Below, in pieces: positions 48,093 to 56,729 of a stretch of 64,000 nucleotides of DNA; the stretch's first letter is position 1; every line of letters begins with the position of its first letter. Source of the DNA: Alphaproteobacteria bacterium (GTDB lineage: Bacteria; Pseudomonadota; Alphaproteobacteria; GCA-2731375). The notes beneath the pieces were generated by a model, which was not told the DNA's origin, did no database searches, and saw only the letters and a program-made list of their open reading frames with translations. A program made the translations under genes and the position numbers. The stretch is from positions 1 to 64,000 of the forward strand of contig JASLMY010000003.1 of the NCBI GenBank assembly GCA_030746295.1, written 5' to 3'.

Positions 48093-48911
48093 ATGGCGCA
48101 AGCGCCGCTAGACATCATGCAGATCGTGGTCCTGGCGCTGCTCCAGGGCATCACCGAGTTCCTGCCGATCAGTTCGTCGGCGCATCTGATCTTGGTGCCG
48201 GCGCTGACCGACTGGCCCGACCAGGGCACCGAGATCGACGTCGCCGTCCATGTCGGCACGCTGGCCGCGGTGATGATCTATTTCCGCCGCGACCTCGGGG
48301 TCTTGCTCGGCGGCCTCGGCGCCGGGCTCGCCGGCCGACCGACGCCGGCGACCGGGCTCGCCCTCAAGCTCCTCGTCGCCACCGTACCGCTGATCCTCGC
48401 CGGAGGGCTGGTGGTCGGGCTCGACCTGAGCCAATCGCTGCGCGACCCGGCGGTGATCGCCTGGGCCACGCTCGGCTTCGCGGTGCTGCTCTATCTGGTC
48501 GATCGACGGGCCCGGACGGTGCGCCGCGTCGACGAGGTCGGCATCGCCGGGGCGCTCTTCGTCGGCCTCTGCCAGGTGCTCGCCCTGGTGCCGGGGGCCA
48601 GCCGGGCCGGCGTCACCATCACCGGCGCCCGCCTGCTCGGCATCGGGCGGACCGAGGCGGCGCGCTTCTCGATGCTGCTGTCGATCCCGGCGATCCTGGC
48701 CGCCGGCGGCTACGCGGCCCTGAAGCTGATCCTCGACGGTTCTACCGAACTGGGCCTCGCCGCCCTCGTGGCCGCGGTCCTGGCCTTCCTGGCCGCGCTC
48801 GCCAGCATCGCCGCGATGATGGCCTGGCTGAAGCGGGCCAGCTACACCCCGTTCGTCGTCTATCGGCTGCTGTTGGGTGGCGCGCTTCTGTGGTGGCTCT
48901 ACACCGGCTGA
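48093..48911 (+). CDS. uppP: undecaprenyl-diphosphate phosphatase
   Basis: A 272-residue membrane enzyme (BacA family) that recycles undecaprenyl pyrophosphate to the monophosphate, the lipid carrier for peptidoglycan and LPS O-antigen. Motif 1 is QGITEFLPISSSAHL, motif 2 is LVPGASRAGVTITGARLLGI; both hold active-site residues (Glu, Ser, Arg). About eight hydrophobic helices follow the usual plan. The ATG at 48093 was chosen; a TTG 27 bp earlier would extend the frame. It is transcribed away from gltD and converges with the NDUFA9-like gene. Confidence 0.95.
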   Translation: MAQAPLDIMQIVVLALLQGITEFLPISSSAHLILVPALTDWPDQGTEIDVAVHVGTLAAVMIYFRRDLGVLLGGLGAGLAGRPTPATGLALKLLVATVPLILAGGLVVGLDLSQSLRDPAVIAWATLGFAVLLYLVDRRARTVRRVDEVGIAGALFVGLCQVLALVPGASRAGVTITGARLLGIGRTEAARFSMLLSIPAILAAGGYAALKLILDGSTELGLAALVAAVLAFLAALASIAAMMAWLKRASYTPFVVYRLLLGGALLWWLYTG

Positions 48912-48918
48912 GGGCCGC

Positions 48919-49869
48919 TCAAGCCAAATGGCGGGCGATCCGCTTGCCGGCGCGCCGGTAGCGGTACATGTAGCTCTCCAGCATCGCCTCGGCGGCGTGC
49001 GGGGCGATGTCCAAGGCCTCGAAGCCGGGGGCGCCCTCGGCGGCGACGTTGTCGTGGCGCAGCAGCTCGACCTGATCGCGGGTCAGGATCGGCTCCGGCC
49101 AGAGCTGCAAGAAGGTCGCTTCGAACTTGGCGACGGCGAACGGCACCGGCACCAGGAAGCGCCGCCGCCCCGTGACCTCGAGGATGAGCCGCATCAGCTC
49201 CTCGAAGGTATAGACGCGGGGGCCGCCCAGCTCGAAGGTCTGGCCGGCGCTCTCCGGCCGCTCCAGGATCCGCTGCATGGCCTCGGCGACGTCGCCGACA
49301 TAGACCGGCTGAAAGCGGGTCTGCCCGCCACCGATCAGGGGCAGGACGGGGGTGAACGGCAACAGGGCGCCGAAGAGATTGAAGAAGCTGTCCTCGGGCC
49401 CGAAGATCACCGAGGGGCGGACGATGGTGGCGCCGGGAAAGGCCTCGGCAACCGCGACCTCGCCGACCGCCTTGCTGCGGGCGTAGGCCGAGGTGGCGTC
49501 GGCATCGGCACCGATGGCCGAGACGTGCACGAGGCGCCCGACGCCGGCCGCCGCCGACGCCGCCGCGACGTTGCCGGCACCCTCGCCCTGCACCGCGTCG
49601 AAACGCTGGCCGCCCCATTGCGATAGAATACCGACCAGGTTGAGCACCGCCTCGGCGCCCTCGACGGCGCGCGCCACCGAGGCTTGATTGCGGACGTTGG
49701 CCAGCATCGACACGATCTGGCCGACATCGCCCATCGGCTTCAGGAAGGCAGCAGCCTCCGGATCGCGGACGGCAACGCGGATGCGGGCCCCCGTCTGCGC
49801 TAAGCGCCGCACCAGATGGCGGCCCAGGAAGCCCGAGCCGCCGAACACCGTCACGTTGCGAAGCGCCAT
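48919..49869 (-). CDS. complex I NDUFA9-family NAD(P)-binding protein
   Basis: A 316-residue extended-SDR-like protein. The dinucleotide motif is VFGGSGFLGRHLVRRLAQTG; the middle LVHVSAIGADADATSAYARSKAVGE retains a serine and a Tyr...Lys pair; and GPEDSFFNLFGALLPFTPVLPLIGGG is the pattern of NDUFA9-like proteins of alphaproteobacteria. In mitochondria this is a complex I accessory subunit; bacterial members may have an unrelated NADPH-binding role. The ATG follows GGAGAGAG; the frame upstream is poor. It converges with uppP and is divergent from the tRNA-Leu gene. Confidence 0.87.
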   Translation of the reverse strand: MALRNVTVFGGSGFLGRHLVRRLAQTGARIRVAVRDPEAAAFLKPMGDVGQIVSMLANVRNQASVARAVEGAEAVLNLVGILSQWGGQRFDAVQGEGAGNVAAASAAAGVGRLVHVSAIGADADATSAYARSKAVGEVAVAEAFPGATIVRPSVIFGPEDSFFNLFGALLPFTPVLPLIGGGQTRFQPVYVGDVAEAMQRILERPESAGQTFELGGPRVYTFEELMRLILEVTGRRRFLVPVPFAVAKFEATFLQLWPEPILTRDQVELLRHDNVAAEGAPGFEALDIAPHAAEAMLESYMYRYRRAGKRIARHLA

Positions 49870-49996
49870 CTCTCTCTCCCGCCGGGGCGCCCGGCCGGCG
49901 CCCTGTTTCCTGTTCGCATCATATGGCCGAGTGGCGCGCCGCGACAATGGCAGCGACAATGCCGGCGCCGGCATCCCAAGGCAATGCGCCGAACGG

Positions 49997-50025
49997 TTGA
50001 CAGCGAGGGCGGACGGGGATATTCG
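49997..50025 (+). promoter_or_regulatory. sigma-70-type promoter of tRNA-Leu
   Basis: TTGACA at 49997-50002 and TATTCG at 50020-50025 with a 17-bp spacer. The predicted start is about 7 bp later, just before the tRNA at 50038. Confidence 0.65.
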
Positions 50026-50037
50026 GATCGACGGCAA

Positions 50038-50124
50038 GCCCAGGTGGCGGAATTGGTAGACGCGCTAGCTTCAGGTGCTAGTGGGGGTAACCCCGTGGAA
50101 GTTCGAGTCTTCTCCTGGGCACCA
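50038..50124 (+). tRNA. tRNA-Leu (anticodon CAG)
   Basis: A complete cloverleaf. The acceptor stem GCCCAGG pairs with CCTGGGC, followed by an encoded ACCA end. The anticodon stem CTAGC/GCTAG encloses the loop TTCAGGT, giving anticodon CAG at 50072-50074, which reads CUG leucine codons. A long variable arm (TGGGGGTAACCCCG) marks a class II tRNA and GTTCGAGTC is the T loop. The length is 87 with CCA. Confidence 0.97.
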
Positions 50125-50183
50125 CTCGCGCCGCCGACGGCCCTGGCCGAGAACGCCGGACGGCGCTGGAAGATGTTCCCCGG

Positions 50184-50795
50184 ATGACGGTACACCTGCA
50201 CAAGGGCGACTTGCCGGACGCGCTGGCCCTCGGCGACCTGGTCGCCATCGACAGCGAGACCATGGGCCTCAAGCCGCACCGCGACCGGCTCTGTCTGGTG
50301 CAGCTCTCGGCCGGCGACGGCGATGCGCATCTGGTGCAATTCGCTAATGGCGACTATCAGGCGCCCAACCTGGCCCGGCTGCTCGAGGACCCGGCGGTCA
50401 CCAAGCTCTTCCATTTCGGCCGGTTCGACATCGCCGTGATGCACCAGTATCTGGGCGTCCCCTGCGCCCCGGTATATTGCACCAAGATCGCCTCCAAGCT
50501 CGTCCGCACCTTCACCGACCGGCACGGCCTCAGAGATCTCTGCCGCGAGCTCTTGGGCATCGATATCTCCAAGCAGCAACAGAGCTCGGACTGGGGGGCG
50601 GCGGAGCTGAAGCCCGAGCAGCTGGAGTACGCGGCGAGCGACGTCCTGCACCTGCACGCCCTCAAGGCCGAGCTCGACCGCCGCCTCGAGCGCGAGGGCC
50701 GGCAACAGCTCGCCCAGGCCTGCTTCGACTTCCTGCCGACACGGGCGAGGCTCGACCTCGACGGCTGGGAAGACGAGGACATCTTCGCCCATTGA
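50184..50795 (+). CDS. rnd: ribonuclease D-like 3'-5' exonuclease
   Basis: A 203-residue DEDD-type exonuclease domain without the HRDC domains of full RNase D. The catalytic acidic residues are seen in AIDSETMGL, FHFGRFDIAVM and LEYAASDVLHLHAL (DEDDy, with Tyr four residues before the last Asp). It trims RNA 3' ends. It stands 60 bp after tRNA-Leu and 165 bp upstream of kdsD, a common alphaproteobacterial arrangement. The symbol is used for the family; whether it is the major RNase D is open. Confidence 0.9.
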   Translation: MTVHLHKGDLPDALALGDLVAIDSETMGLKPHRDRLCLVQLSAGDGDAHLVQFANGDYQAPNLARLLEDPAVTKLFHFGRFDIAVMHQYLGVPCAPVYCTKIASKLVRTFTDRHGLRDLCRELLGIDISKQQQSSDWGAAELKPEQLEYAASDVLHLHALKAELDRRLEREGRQQLAQACFDFLPTRARLDLDGWEDEDIFAH

Positions 50796-50959
50796 GCCAT
50801 CAGCCGGCGACGACGGGCCCGTTTGACCTGGATTTCGCATCTCCCCATACTCACATATGGCATCTGGCACGATTCGTGCTGCAAGGCTCTCCGGGGGCGC
50901 GATGACGGCTCGGAGGGCGGAAGCGACGCTCGCCGAAGCGATATCTGGGTCGCCGCCAC

Positions 50960-51952
50960 ATGACAGCTGAAAGCGCCGACGACAGGACTGCCCCCGCCGA
51001 GGCCCGCGACCTGGCCGCGGCGCGTCGCGTCGTCGCGCTGGCGGGCGAGGGCATGCGGCGGCTCGGCGCCGAGCTCGGCCATTCGTTCACCAAGGCCTGC
51101 GACCTGCTCGCCGGTGTCGAGGGCAAGGTTGTGGTCAGCGGCATGGGCAAGAGCGGCCACATCGCCAACAAGATCGCCGCCACCCTTGCCTCGACCGGGA
51201 CCCCGGCACATTACCTCCACCCTGCCGAGGCCAGCCACGGCGATCTCGGCATGATCGGCCCGGGCGATGTCCTGATGGTGCTGTCGAACTCCGGCGAGAC
51301 GGCCGAGCTCGGCGACCTGGTCGGCTTCGCGCGGCTGTCGCGCGTGCCGATGGTGGCGATCGTCGGCCGGGCCGAGAGCTCGCTCGCCGAGGCGGCCGAG
51401 GCGGCCCTTGTCCTGCCGGCGATGGCCGAGGCCTGCCCGCTTGGGCTGGCGCCGACCACCTCGACGACGGCGATGCTGGTGCTGGGCGACGCCCTCGCGG
51501 TGGCGTTGATGGAACGCCGCGGCTTCTCGGCCGATCACTTCCAGGTCCTGCACCCTGGCGGCCGCCTGGGGCGCCGCTTCGTCAAGGTCGAGGACATCAT
51601 GCATACCGGGTCTGAGCTGCCGCTGACGGCGCCGGAGGCGCCGATGTCGGAAGCGATCCTGGTGATGACGGAGAAGCGGTTCGGCTGTCTCGGCGTCACC
51701 GACCCCGCTGGTCGGCTGCTCGGCATCATCACCGACGGCGATTTGCGCCGCCACATGGGCACCGATCTGCTGGACAACAGCGCCGGTGGCATCATGACCA
51801 CGGCGCCGAAGACGATCCGGCCGAAGGCGCTGGCGGCGGAAGCGCTGGGTTTCATGAACGCCAACAGCATCACCAGCCTGTTCGTGGCCGAGGACGGCGT
51901 GCCCGAAGGTATCGTTCACATTCACGATATCCTGCGGGCGGGCATCGCTTGA
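50960..51952 (+). CDS. kdsD: D-arabinose 5-phosphate isomerase (KpsF/GutQ family)
   Basis: A 330-residue SIS-domain isomerase with two CBS domains. The N-terminal SIS domain has VVVSGMGKSGHIANKIAATLASTG, PAEASHGDLGMI and VLSNSGETAELGDLV; the linker carries HPGGRLGRRF; CBS repeats occupy about residues 215-330 (GCLGVTDPAGRLLGIITDGDLRRHM). It interconverts ribulose 5-phosphate and arabinose 5-phosphate, the precursor of KDO in LPS. It is the first gene of kdsD-lptC-lptA-lptB-rpoN-hpf-ptsN, and its stop overlaps a possible lptC start. Confidence 0.94.
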   Translation: MTAESADDRTAPAEARDLAAARRVVALAGEGMRRLGAELGHSFTKACDLLAGVEGKVVVSGMGKSGHIANKIAATLASTGTPAHYLHPAEASHGDLGMIGPGDVLMVLSNSGETAELGDLVGFARLSRVPMVAIVGRAESSLAEAAEAALVLPAMAEACPLGLAPTTSTTAMLVLGDALAVALMERRGFSADHFQVLHPGGRLGRRFVKVEDIMHTGSELPLTAPEAPMSEAILVMTEKRFGCLGVTDPAGRLLGIITDGDLRRHMGTDLLDNSAGGIMTTAPKTIRPKALAAEALGFMNANSITSLFVAEDGVPEGIVHIHDILRAGIA

Positions 51953-51957
51953 CCCTG

Positions 51958-52611
51958 ATGACGGAGCTCTCGCCAGAACACCGCAGCGTCCGGCGTCTCG
52001 GGCCGCAGTTGATCGCCATCTCGCAGCGCCATTCGCGCTTCGTCGGCGCGATGAAGCTGTTGCTGCCGGCGGCGGCGGCGGCCTTGATCGTCGCCGTGCT
52101 GGCCTGGCCCGGTGCCTTCGACGGCGACGGCTCGCTCGACTTCTCCTTCGCGGCTTTCCGCAGTGGCGAGGACGAGGCGCTGGCGATGCTTCGGCCGCGC
52201 TACCTCGGCACCGATGCCGAAGGTCGGCCCTTCACCATCACGGCCGACACCGCGACCCAGGACCCGGCCGATCTGCGCCGGGTGACGCTCGTCGACATGC
52301 AGGCCGACATGACCATGACCGATGGCAGCTGGATCACGCTGCTGGCGCGGGGCGGGGTCTTCCACCAAGGACGAAAGACCCTGTCGCTCGATGGTCCGGT
52401 CAGTGTCCATTCCGATCTCGGCTACGAGTTCCACACCGGCGATCTCGCCGTCGATCTCGCCGCCGGCGCGGTCGAGGCCCGAAGTCCGGTCAGCGGCCAG
52501 GGACCGCTCGGCAGGCTGAGCGCCGACGCGATGACGATCGAGGAGCAGGGCGCGCGATTACACTTTCGCGACAACGTCTCGGTGACGCTCTATCCGAGGC
52601 AGTTGAAGTGA
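51958..52611 (+). CDS. lptC: LPS export inner-membrane protein LptC
   Basis: A 217-residue bitopic membrane protein. After a cytoplasmic N-terminus (MTELSPEHRSVRRLGPQ) there is one helix (about residues 30-51, MKLLLPAAAAALIVAVLAWPGAF) and then a periplasmic beta-jellyroll (RYLGTDAEGRPFTITADTATQDP, DGPVSVHSDLGYEFHTGDLAVDL). LptC passes lipopolysaccharide from the LptB2FG ABC complex to LptA. The ATG at 51958 was preferred over a TTG overlapping the kdsD stop. Its stop overlaps the start of lptA by 4 bp. Confidence 0.92.
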   Translation: MTELSPEHRSVRRLGPQLIAISQRHSRFVGAMKLLLPAAAAALIVAVLAWPGAFDGDGSLDFSFAAFRSGEDEALAMLRPRYLGTDAEGRPFTITADTATQDPADLRRVTLVDMQADMTMTDGSWITLLARGGVFHQGRKTLSLDGPVSVHSDLGYEFHTGDLAVDLAAGAVEARSPVSGQGPLGRLSADAMTIEEQGARLHFRDNVSVTLYPRQLK

Positions 52612-53123
52612 GCGGGATGCGCGCGGCCGCTCTCCTCGCTTGCCTCGCTGGCCTGCTGCTGTCGGCGGCGCCCCCAGCCCAAGCGCAGGATCACGACGCC
52701 GACCAACCCATCGCGATCAATGCCGACAGCCTGGAAGTGCTGCAAAAGGATCGACGGGCGGTGTTCCGGGGCAATGTGGACGCCCAGCAAGGACGCATCC
52801 TCTTGAAGGCGGACGAGTTGGAGGTGCACTACAGCGGCAAGGACGGGGGCGGCCAGGTTGCCGGCAGCATCACCCGGATCGACGCCCGCGGCAGCGTCTT
52901 CGTCTCCTCACCGACGGAGACGGCGCAGGGCGACGTCGGCGTCTACGACGTCGGGGCGAAGGAGATCACGCTCACCGGCAAGGTCGTGCTGACCCGCGGC
53001 GACAACGTCGTCCGCGGCCAACGGCTGGTGCTCAACCTGGCGACGGGCAAGAGCCGCATCGAGGGCGGACGCGGCCGGGTTCGCGGCTACTTCGTGCCCA
53101 GCCGAAAGGGGGCCTCGAAATGA
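52608..53123 (+). CDS. lptA: periplasmic LPS transport protein LptA
   Basis: A 171-residue protein with a signal peptide (MSGMRAAALLACLAGLLLSA, cleavage near AQA-QDH) and an OstA-type beta-jellyroll: QPIAINADSLEVLQKDRRAVFRG, then ILLKADELEVHYS and FVSSPTETAQGDVGVYDVGAKEITLTGKV. LptA forms the bridge that carries LPS across the periplasm. The GTG start overlaps the lptC stop by 4 bp; an ATG at 52617 is also possible. The lptB gene follows 49 bp later. Confidence 0.94.
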   Translation: MSGMRAAALLACLAGLLLSAAPPAQAQDHDADQPIAINADSLEVLQKDRRAVFRGNVDAQQGRILLKADELEVHYSGKDGGGQVAGSITRIDARGSVFVSSPTETAQGDVGVYDVGAKEITLTGKVVLTRGDNVVRGQRLVLNLATGKSRIEGGRGRVRGYFVPSRKGASK

Positions 53124-53172
53124 GCCCGCCAAGCGGCCCGATACACCGATTCTTAAGGGAGAGACGACGATA

Positions 53173-53955
53173 GTGCCGGGCATGGATGGAAGCACGGCAG
53201 CAGAGAGCTCGGCGCCGCGTCTGGTCGCCGAGAGCGAGGGGCTGGTCGTCACCAAGATCGGCAAGCGCTTCAAGAAGCGCCCGGTACTGCGCGACGTCAG
53301 CTTGCGCCTGAGCCGTGGCGAGGCGGTCGGTCTGTTGGGTCCCAACGGCGCTGGCAAGACGACGTGCTTCTACATCATCTCTGGCCTGATCGCGCCCGAT
53401 TCCGGCAGCATCGGCCTCGACGGCCACGACCTCACCGAGCTGCCGATGTACCGCCGCGCCCGCCTCGGTATCGGCTATCTGCCACAGGAGGCCTCGATCT
53501 TCCGCGGCCTCTCGGTCGAGAACAACATCCGTGCCGTGCTCGAGGTGGTGGAGCCGGTGCATGCCAGACGCGAGCAGATGCTGGACGACTTGCTGGCCGA
53601 TTTCTCGATCAGCCACATTCGCATGACCCCGGCGGTGGCGCTCTCGGGCGGTGAGCGGCGGCGCGTCGAGATCGCACGGGCACTGGCATCGAACCCCGGC
53701 TTTCTACTACTGGACGAGCCGTTGGCGGGCATCGATCCGATCGCCCTGGCCGAGATTCGCGACCTCGTCTCGCACCTCAAGGACCGCGGCGTCGGTGTCC
53801 TCATCACTGATCACAACGTGCGCGAGACGCTGGAGATCGTCGATCGGGCCTACATCCTCCACGAGGGACGGATCCTGATGGACGGCGCGCCCTCCGAGAT
53901 CGTCGCGCACGAGGACGTTCGCCGGGTCTATCTCGGCGAACGGTGCAACTGGTAG
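53173..53955 (+). CDS. lptB: LPS export ABC transporter ATP-binding protein LptB
   Basis: A 260-residue ABC ATPase. Walker A is GLLGPNGAGKTTCFY, the Q-loop GIGYLPQEASIFRGLSVENNIRA is the LptB type, the signature is LSGGERRRVEIARALA and Walker B is FLLLDEPLAGIDP; the switch His is in ITDHNVRET. The dimer powers extraction of LPS with LptFG, which are not in this window. The start is a GTG; the ATG 9 bp later is an alternative. It is followed 19 bp later by rpoN, as in other proteobacteria. Confidence 0.96.
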   Translation: MPGMDGSTAAESSAPRLVAESEGLVVTKIGKRFKKRPVLRDVSLRLSRGEAVGLLGPNGAGKTTCFYIISGLIAPDSGSIGLDGHDLTELPMYRRARLGIGYLPQEASIFRGLSVENNIRAVLEVVEPVHARREQMLDDLLADFSISHIRMTPAVALSGGERRRVEIARALASNPGFLLLDEPLAGIDPIALAEIRDLVSHLKDRGVGVLITDHNVRETLEIVDRAYILHEGRILMDGAPSEIVAHEDVRRVYLGERCNW

Positions 53956-53974
53956 GCCGGCTGGGGCGACGAGT

Positions 53975-55549
53975 ATGGCGTTGGCACCCCGGATGGAGCT
54001 TCGCACCGCGCAGAAGCTGGTGATGACGCCGCAATTGCAGCAGGCCATCAAGCTGCTGCAACTCTCGAACCTGGAGCTCGGCGACTTCATCGAGCAGGAG
54101 CTGGAGCAGAACCCGATCCTGGAGCGCGTCGAAGGCGACGACGGCGCGCCGACGCCCGAGGCCGTCGACGACGACGTCGGCGTCAACGGCGACGTCGTGA
54201 CGGACGATACCGGCCTCGAGCTCGAGGCGGAAGATACGGTGGCGATCGAACTCGACCGCGTCGACATGGCCTCGAGCACCGGCGTCGACGGCCAGGACGC
54301 GCCGCTCGACACCGATTTCGAGAACGTCTTTACCGATCCGGGCGCGTCGGCCGCGGCCATCGACGAGCCCTCCGACAGCGCCGTCTGGGGCGAGGTCCGG
54401 GGCGCCGGCGGCAGCTTCGACGCCGACGACGCCATGGGCTACGACGCGACACCCACGCGAAGCGTCAGCCTGAAGGAGCACCTCTCGGAGCAGATGAATG
54501 TGGCCCTGGCCTCGCCGATTGACCGCATCATCGGCGCGAATCTGATCGAGAGCCTGAACGAGGCCGGCTACCTAGTCGAGACCACCGACGACATCGCGGG
54601 GAAGCTGGGGGCCGAGGTATCCAGGGTCGAGGCCGTGCTCGGCTGCCTGCAGGGCCTCGACCCGACCGGCGTCGGCGCCCGCACGCCGGCCGAGTGCTTC
54701 GCCCTGCAGCTCCGGGAGAAAGATCGCCTCGACCCGCTGATGCAAAAGCTGCTGGACCATCTCGAGCTCTTGGGCCAGCACGACATCGCCACGCTGAAGC
54801 GGCGCTGCGGCGCGGACGACGAAGATCTGGCGGAGATGATCGCCGAGATCCAGGCCCTCGATCCGCGGCCGGGCCTGGCCTACGACCACGAGGTGGCACA
54901 GGCGGTGGTGCCCGATGTCTTCGTCCGCCGCGGTGCCGATGGCGCCTGGCGGGTGGAGCTGAACGGCGCGACCTTGCCCAAGGTCTTGGTCAATCGGCGC
55001 TATGCCAGCTTGGTGGAGCGGGCGGGCTGCTCGCGCGAGGAGCGGGCCTACCTGGTGGACCAGATCAACAGCGCCAATTGGTTGGTGAAGTCGCTCGACC
55101 AGCGGGCCAACACCATCCTGCGCGTCGCCAGCGAGATCGTTCGCCAGCAGGAAACCTTCCTGACCCATGGGGTCGCGTACCTGAAGCCGCTCAACCTGCG
55201 CGCCATCGCCGAAGCCATCGAGATGCACGAGAGCACGGTCAGCCGGGTCACCTCCAACAAGTACATGGCAACGCCGCGCGGCATCTTCGAGCTCAAGTAT
55301 TTCTTCACCTCCGCCATCGCCTCGGCCGCGGCCGGCGGCGAGGCCCATTCGGCCGAGGCGGAGAAGCACAAGATTCGCGGATTGATCGACACCGAGGATG
55401 CGAAAGCGATCCTCTCGGACGACTCCCTGGTCGATCTGTTGCGGACCTCGGGCATCGACATAGCGCGGCGCACGGTGGCCAAATATCGCGAGGCGATGCG
55501 GATACCCTCGTCCGTGCAACGGCGGCGGCAGAAGCGTTTGACCGGCTGA
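53975..55549 (+). CDS. rpoN: RNA polymerase sigma-54 factor
   Basis: A 524-residue sigma-54. Region I, rich in Leu and Gln, is at the N-terminus (LRTAQKLVMTPQLQQAIKLLQLSNLELGDFIEQ), followed by an acidic region II (about 70-150), the core-binding domain, a helix-turn-helix with AIAEAIEMHESTVSRVTSNKY, and the C-terminal RpoN box ARRTVAKYRE that reads the -24 element. It drives nitrogen and related genes with NtrC-type activators. It sits 19 bp after lptB and 110 bp before hpf, for which a promoter lies in the gap. No activator or target was seen here. Confidence 0.97.
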   Translation: MALAPRMELRTAQKLVMTPQLQQAIKLLQLSNLELGDFIEQELEQNPILERVEGDDGAPTPEAVDDDVGVNGDVVTDDTGLELEAEDTVAIELDRVDMASSTGVDGQDAPLDTDFENVFTDPGASAAAIDEPSDSAVWGEVRGAGGSFDADDAMGYDATPTRSVSLKEHLSEQMNVALASPIDRIIGANLIESLNEAGYLVETTDDIAGKLGAEVSRVEAVLGCLQGLDPTGVGARTPAECFALQLREKDRLDPLMQKLLDHLELLGQHDIATLKRRCGADDEDLAEMIAEIQALDPRPGLAYDHEVAQAVVPDVFVRRGADGAWRVELNGATLPKVLVNRRYASLVERAGCSREERAYLVDQINSANWLVKSLDQRANTILRVASEIVRQQETFLTHGVAYLKPLNLRAIAEAIEMHESTVSRVTSNKYMATPRGIFELKYFFTSAIASAAAGGEAHSAEAEKHKIRGLIDTEDAKAILSDDSLVDLLRTSGIDIARRTVAKYREAMRIPSSVQRRRQKRLTG

Positions 55550-55558
55550 GCGTTGTGG

Positions 55559-55587
55559 TTGACAGCGCCAGACCCGCACCATATGTT
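55559..55587 (+). promoter_or_regulatory. promoter upstream of hpf
   Basis: TTGACA at 55559-55564 and TATGTT at 55582-55587, 17 bp apart, between the rpoN stop and the hpf start. It would let hpf and ptsN be transcribed separately from rpoN. Confidence 0.6.
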
Positions 55588-55659
55588 CCCGGCCTTCTTG
55601 GGACAGGTCCATTGCCAATCGTCGATTCGTAGGTCTCGTGACGTCCCGACTATAACGGC

Positions 55660-56250
55660 ATGCAAATCCATATCTCAGCCAAGCAGGTCGAGGTCTCTGA
55701 CGCGTTGCGGCGCCAGGTCGAGGCACGGCTGTCGAGCGCGGTCGAAAAGTACTTCGCCAACCCGATCGACGCTCACGTCGCAGTCTCCAAGGCCGGCCAC
55801 AGCTTCCGGGCGGACTGCTCGGTGCATGTCGGCCAAGGCATCGACGCGCAGAGCCACGCCGAGGCCGACGACGTCTACGCCAGCATCGATGCGGCGGTGG
55901 CGCGTCTGGAAAAGCAGCTGCGCCGCTACAAGCGTCGGCTGCGGGACCACCACAATCGCCAGAAGTCCCGCGCCGAGGCCATCCCGGCCGAGACCGTGCA
56001 GGACATGGTCCTGGCGGCGGAGCCCGACGACGCGGAAGTGCCGGAGACCTTTCAGCCCGTGGTGGTCGCGGAATCGACCAGCAGAGTCCATACCCTCACC
56101 GTGGGCGAGGCCGTCATGCGCATGGATCTGGCGGATCTGCCGGTGTTGATGTTCCGCAACAGTGCCAACGGCGAACTGAACGTCGTCTACCGCCGCGCCG
56201 ATGGTCACATCGGTTGGCTGGACCCGAGCGAAGCGAACAGCCGGAGCTGA
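55660..56250 (+). CDS. hpf: ribosome hibernation-promoting factor, long form
   Basis: A 196-residue long HPF. The N-terminal ribosome-binding domain (MQIHISAKQVEVSDALRRQVEARL, then EADDVYASIDAAVARLEKQLRRYK) is joined by a linker (about residues 115-135) to a C-terminal dimerisation domain (HTLTVGEAVMRMDLADLPVLMFRN, DGHIGWLDPSE). Long HPF alone forms inactive 100S ribosomes in stationary phase. It follows rpoN and precedes ptsN by 15 bp, the normal synteny. Confidence 0.95.
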   Translation: MQIHISAKQVEVSDALRRQVEARLSSAVEKYFANPIDAHVAVSKAGHSFRADCSVHVGQGIDAQSHAEADDVYASIDAAVARLEKQLRRYKRRLRDHHNRQKSRAEAIPAETVQDMVLAAEPDDAEVPETFQPVVVAESTSRVHTLTVGEAVMRMDLADLPVLMFRNSANGELNVVYRRADGHIGWLDPSEANSRS

Positions 56251-56264
56251 GGGCCGAGGTCGTC

Positions 56265-56729
56265 ATGGAAGTTGCCGAGCTGCTGCCGCAGGATGGCGTC
56301 GTGGCTTGCCTCAAGGCGAGCAGCAAGAAGCAGGCCTTGCAGGAGCTGTCGGCCCGTGCCGCCGACATCACCGGCTTGGCCGAGCGCCAGATCTTCGACG
56401 TCTTGCTGGAGCGGGAGCGGCTCGGCACCACGGGCGTCGGCCAGGGCATCGCCATCCCGCACGGCAAGCTGCGCGACTTGAGCCGCCTTTACGGCATCTT
56501 CGCCCGCCTCGAGACCCCGATCGACTTCGACGCCATCGACGACGAGCCGGTCGACCTGATCTTTCTTCTGCTGGCGCCGGAATCGGCCGGCGCCGACCAT
56601 TTGAAGGCGCTGGCCCGGGTCTCGCGCCTGCTTCGCAACCAAGAGTTCTGCCACAAGCTTCGTGGATCGATCGAGGCGGACGCGCTCTACGCCCTGCTGA
56701 CCGAGGCGAGCGCCGGCAACGGCGAGTGA
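56265..56729 (+). CDS. ptsN: nitrogen PTS EIIA component
   Basis: A 154-residue EIIA of the nitrogen-related phosphotransferase system. The phosphorylated His is H66 in GQGIAIPHGKL, with DLIFLLLAPESAGADHLKALARVSRLLR further on. It acts in regulation, not in sugar uptake, receiving phosphate from EI-Ntr and NPr, neither of which is in the window. The ATG at 56265 has GAGGTCGTC upstream; the frame further up overlaps hpf and is poor. Its stop TGA overlaps the start ATG of the M23 peptidase gene by one base. Confidence 0.94.
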   Translation: MEVAELLPQDGVVACLKASSKKQALQELSARAADITGLAERQIFDVLLERERLGTTGVGQGIAIPHGKLRDLSRLYGIFARLETPIDFDAIDDEPVDLIFLLLAPESAGADHLKALARVSRLLRNQEFCHKLRGSIEADALYALLTEASAGNGE